Assembly: GCA_035299065.1 (NCBI GenBank)
Contig: DATGXI010000111.1
Coordinates: 1 to 41,280, forward strand
Direction: 5' to 3'
Length of the DNA stretch: 41,280 bases
Origin: DASPJQ01 sp035299065
Lineage (GTDB): Bacteria > Bacteroidota > Bacteroidia > Flavobacteriales_D > UBA2798
A program made the translations under genes and the position numbers. Positions 41,107 to 41,280 of this stretch are shown here, piece by piece (the first letter of the stretch is position 1; each line of letters begins with the position of its first letter). The notes under the pieces are model-generated. The model was not told the DNA's origin, ran no database searches, and worked only from the letters and a program-made list of their open reading frames with translations.

Positions 41107-41280
41107 TTAAAACCTAGTGTTGCTCCCCCCCATTCGTGCAAGCGCGCATAAGTGTTCCACATTTCTGGTGTCTTCACAGCAACATATATGGAAAAACTAA
41201 ACCACGGGCATGAGAAAGCGCGCCCGAAACGTGCCTGGGCATTTACAAAACCTGTTTGCCAATAAGGGAGCCTGTATGCT
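41100..41280 (-). CDS. C-terminal end of a probable outer-membrane beta-barrel protein
   Basis: The last 59 residues of a gene entering from the right edge; the stop TAA is at 41100-41102. The sequence alternates in barrel-strand fashion (AYRLPYWQTGFVNAQARFGR, FSCPWFSFSIYVAV, HEWGGATLGFKW) and ends in an aromatic residue (Trp) after LGFK, which is the usual signal recognised by the BAM machinery. A run of seven G bases codes for part of WGG; the frame is continuous through it. The stop overlaps the protease start, so the two genes form an operon. The family cannot be named from this fragment. Confidence 0.6.
   Translation of the reverse strand, partial: AYRLPYWQTGFVNAQARFGRAFSCPWFSFSIYVAVKTPEMWNTYARLHEWGGATLGFKW

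Noticed and set aside
41115..41135. Frameshift in the barrel gene at the seven-G run
   Set aside because: Recounting the run shows the frame stays open through it and ends naturally at LGFKW-stop.

Overview
This window looks like a chromosomal segment of a Bacteroidota bacterium. Three kinds of evidence support that. First, there are type IX secretion (T9SS) C-terminal sorting domains on surface proteins. Second, there are repeated TAnnTTTG (-7) promoter boxes and few Shine-Dalgarno sequences. Third, the gene neighbourhoods are typical of the phylum: a Bacteroidota-type LptD divergent from an amidase-MlaD-FeS cluster, and der next to era. I cannot name the genus. I see no insertion sequence, integrase or CRISPR array.

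Bases 1-12950 are mostly core genes. They hold the electron transfer flavoprotein (3' end of etfB, then etfA), a bifunctional-nuclease/UVR protein, a nucleoside:H+ symporter, a VOC protein, ispH and lptD. A plus-strand run follows: amidase, MCE/MlaD protein and membrane FeS protein. A HAD-like phosphatase and a SpoIIAA-like protein close the section. Three gene-free gaps here carry an intergenic repeat built from CCACAGAG / CTTTGTG / CTTTGCG words, often folding into long imperfect hairpins.

Bases 12971-21300 are read on the minus strand: an OmpA-family protein, glutaminase, a di-iron hydroxylase and two large secreted proteins with T9SS tails. The larger one carries an endosialidase-type (S74) self-cleaving chaperone domain ahead of its tail. 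Bases 21720-25367 encode a two-component pair: a beta-propeller sensor kinase of the LytS type and a LytTR response regulator. Upstream are three identical 12-bp dyads spaced exactly 22 bp apart. The same 12-mer occurs twice more, 21 bp apart, in front of the lipase operon at 35232. Together these suggest a local LytTR regulon.

Bases 25368-29112 hold a secreted coiled-coil protein, der, era and an initiator tRNA-fMet. Bases 29282-31007 hold a DUF892 ferritin-like protein with a Ser/Gln/Asn-rich N-terminus, behind a strongly biased low-complexity protein reminiscent of eukaryotic prion-like RNA-binding proteins. Two more secreted proteins and a DinB-like protein follow.

The most unusual part is 35232-39405. 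It is a tight four-gene operon: a DUF2235 (Tle1-like) alpha/beta hydrolase, a multi-span membrane protein, an unrecognised soluble beta-rich protein and a second multi-span membrane protein. A ChbG/YdjC-type deacetylase follows. A convergent trypsin-like protease without a signal peptide sits beyond it, overlapping the 3' end of a probable outer-membrane barrel gene that runs off the window. This is the best candidate for an undescribed system. Its function (envelope lipid remodelling, secretion or conflict) cannot be decided from sequence alone.
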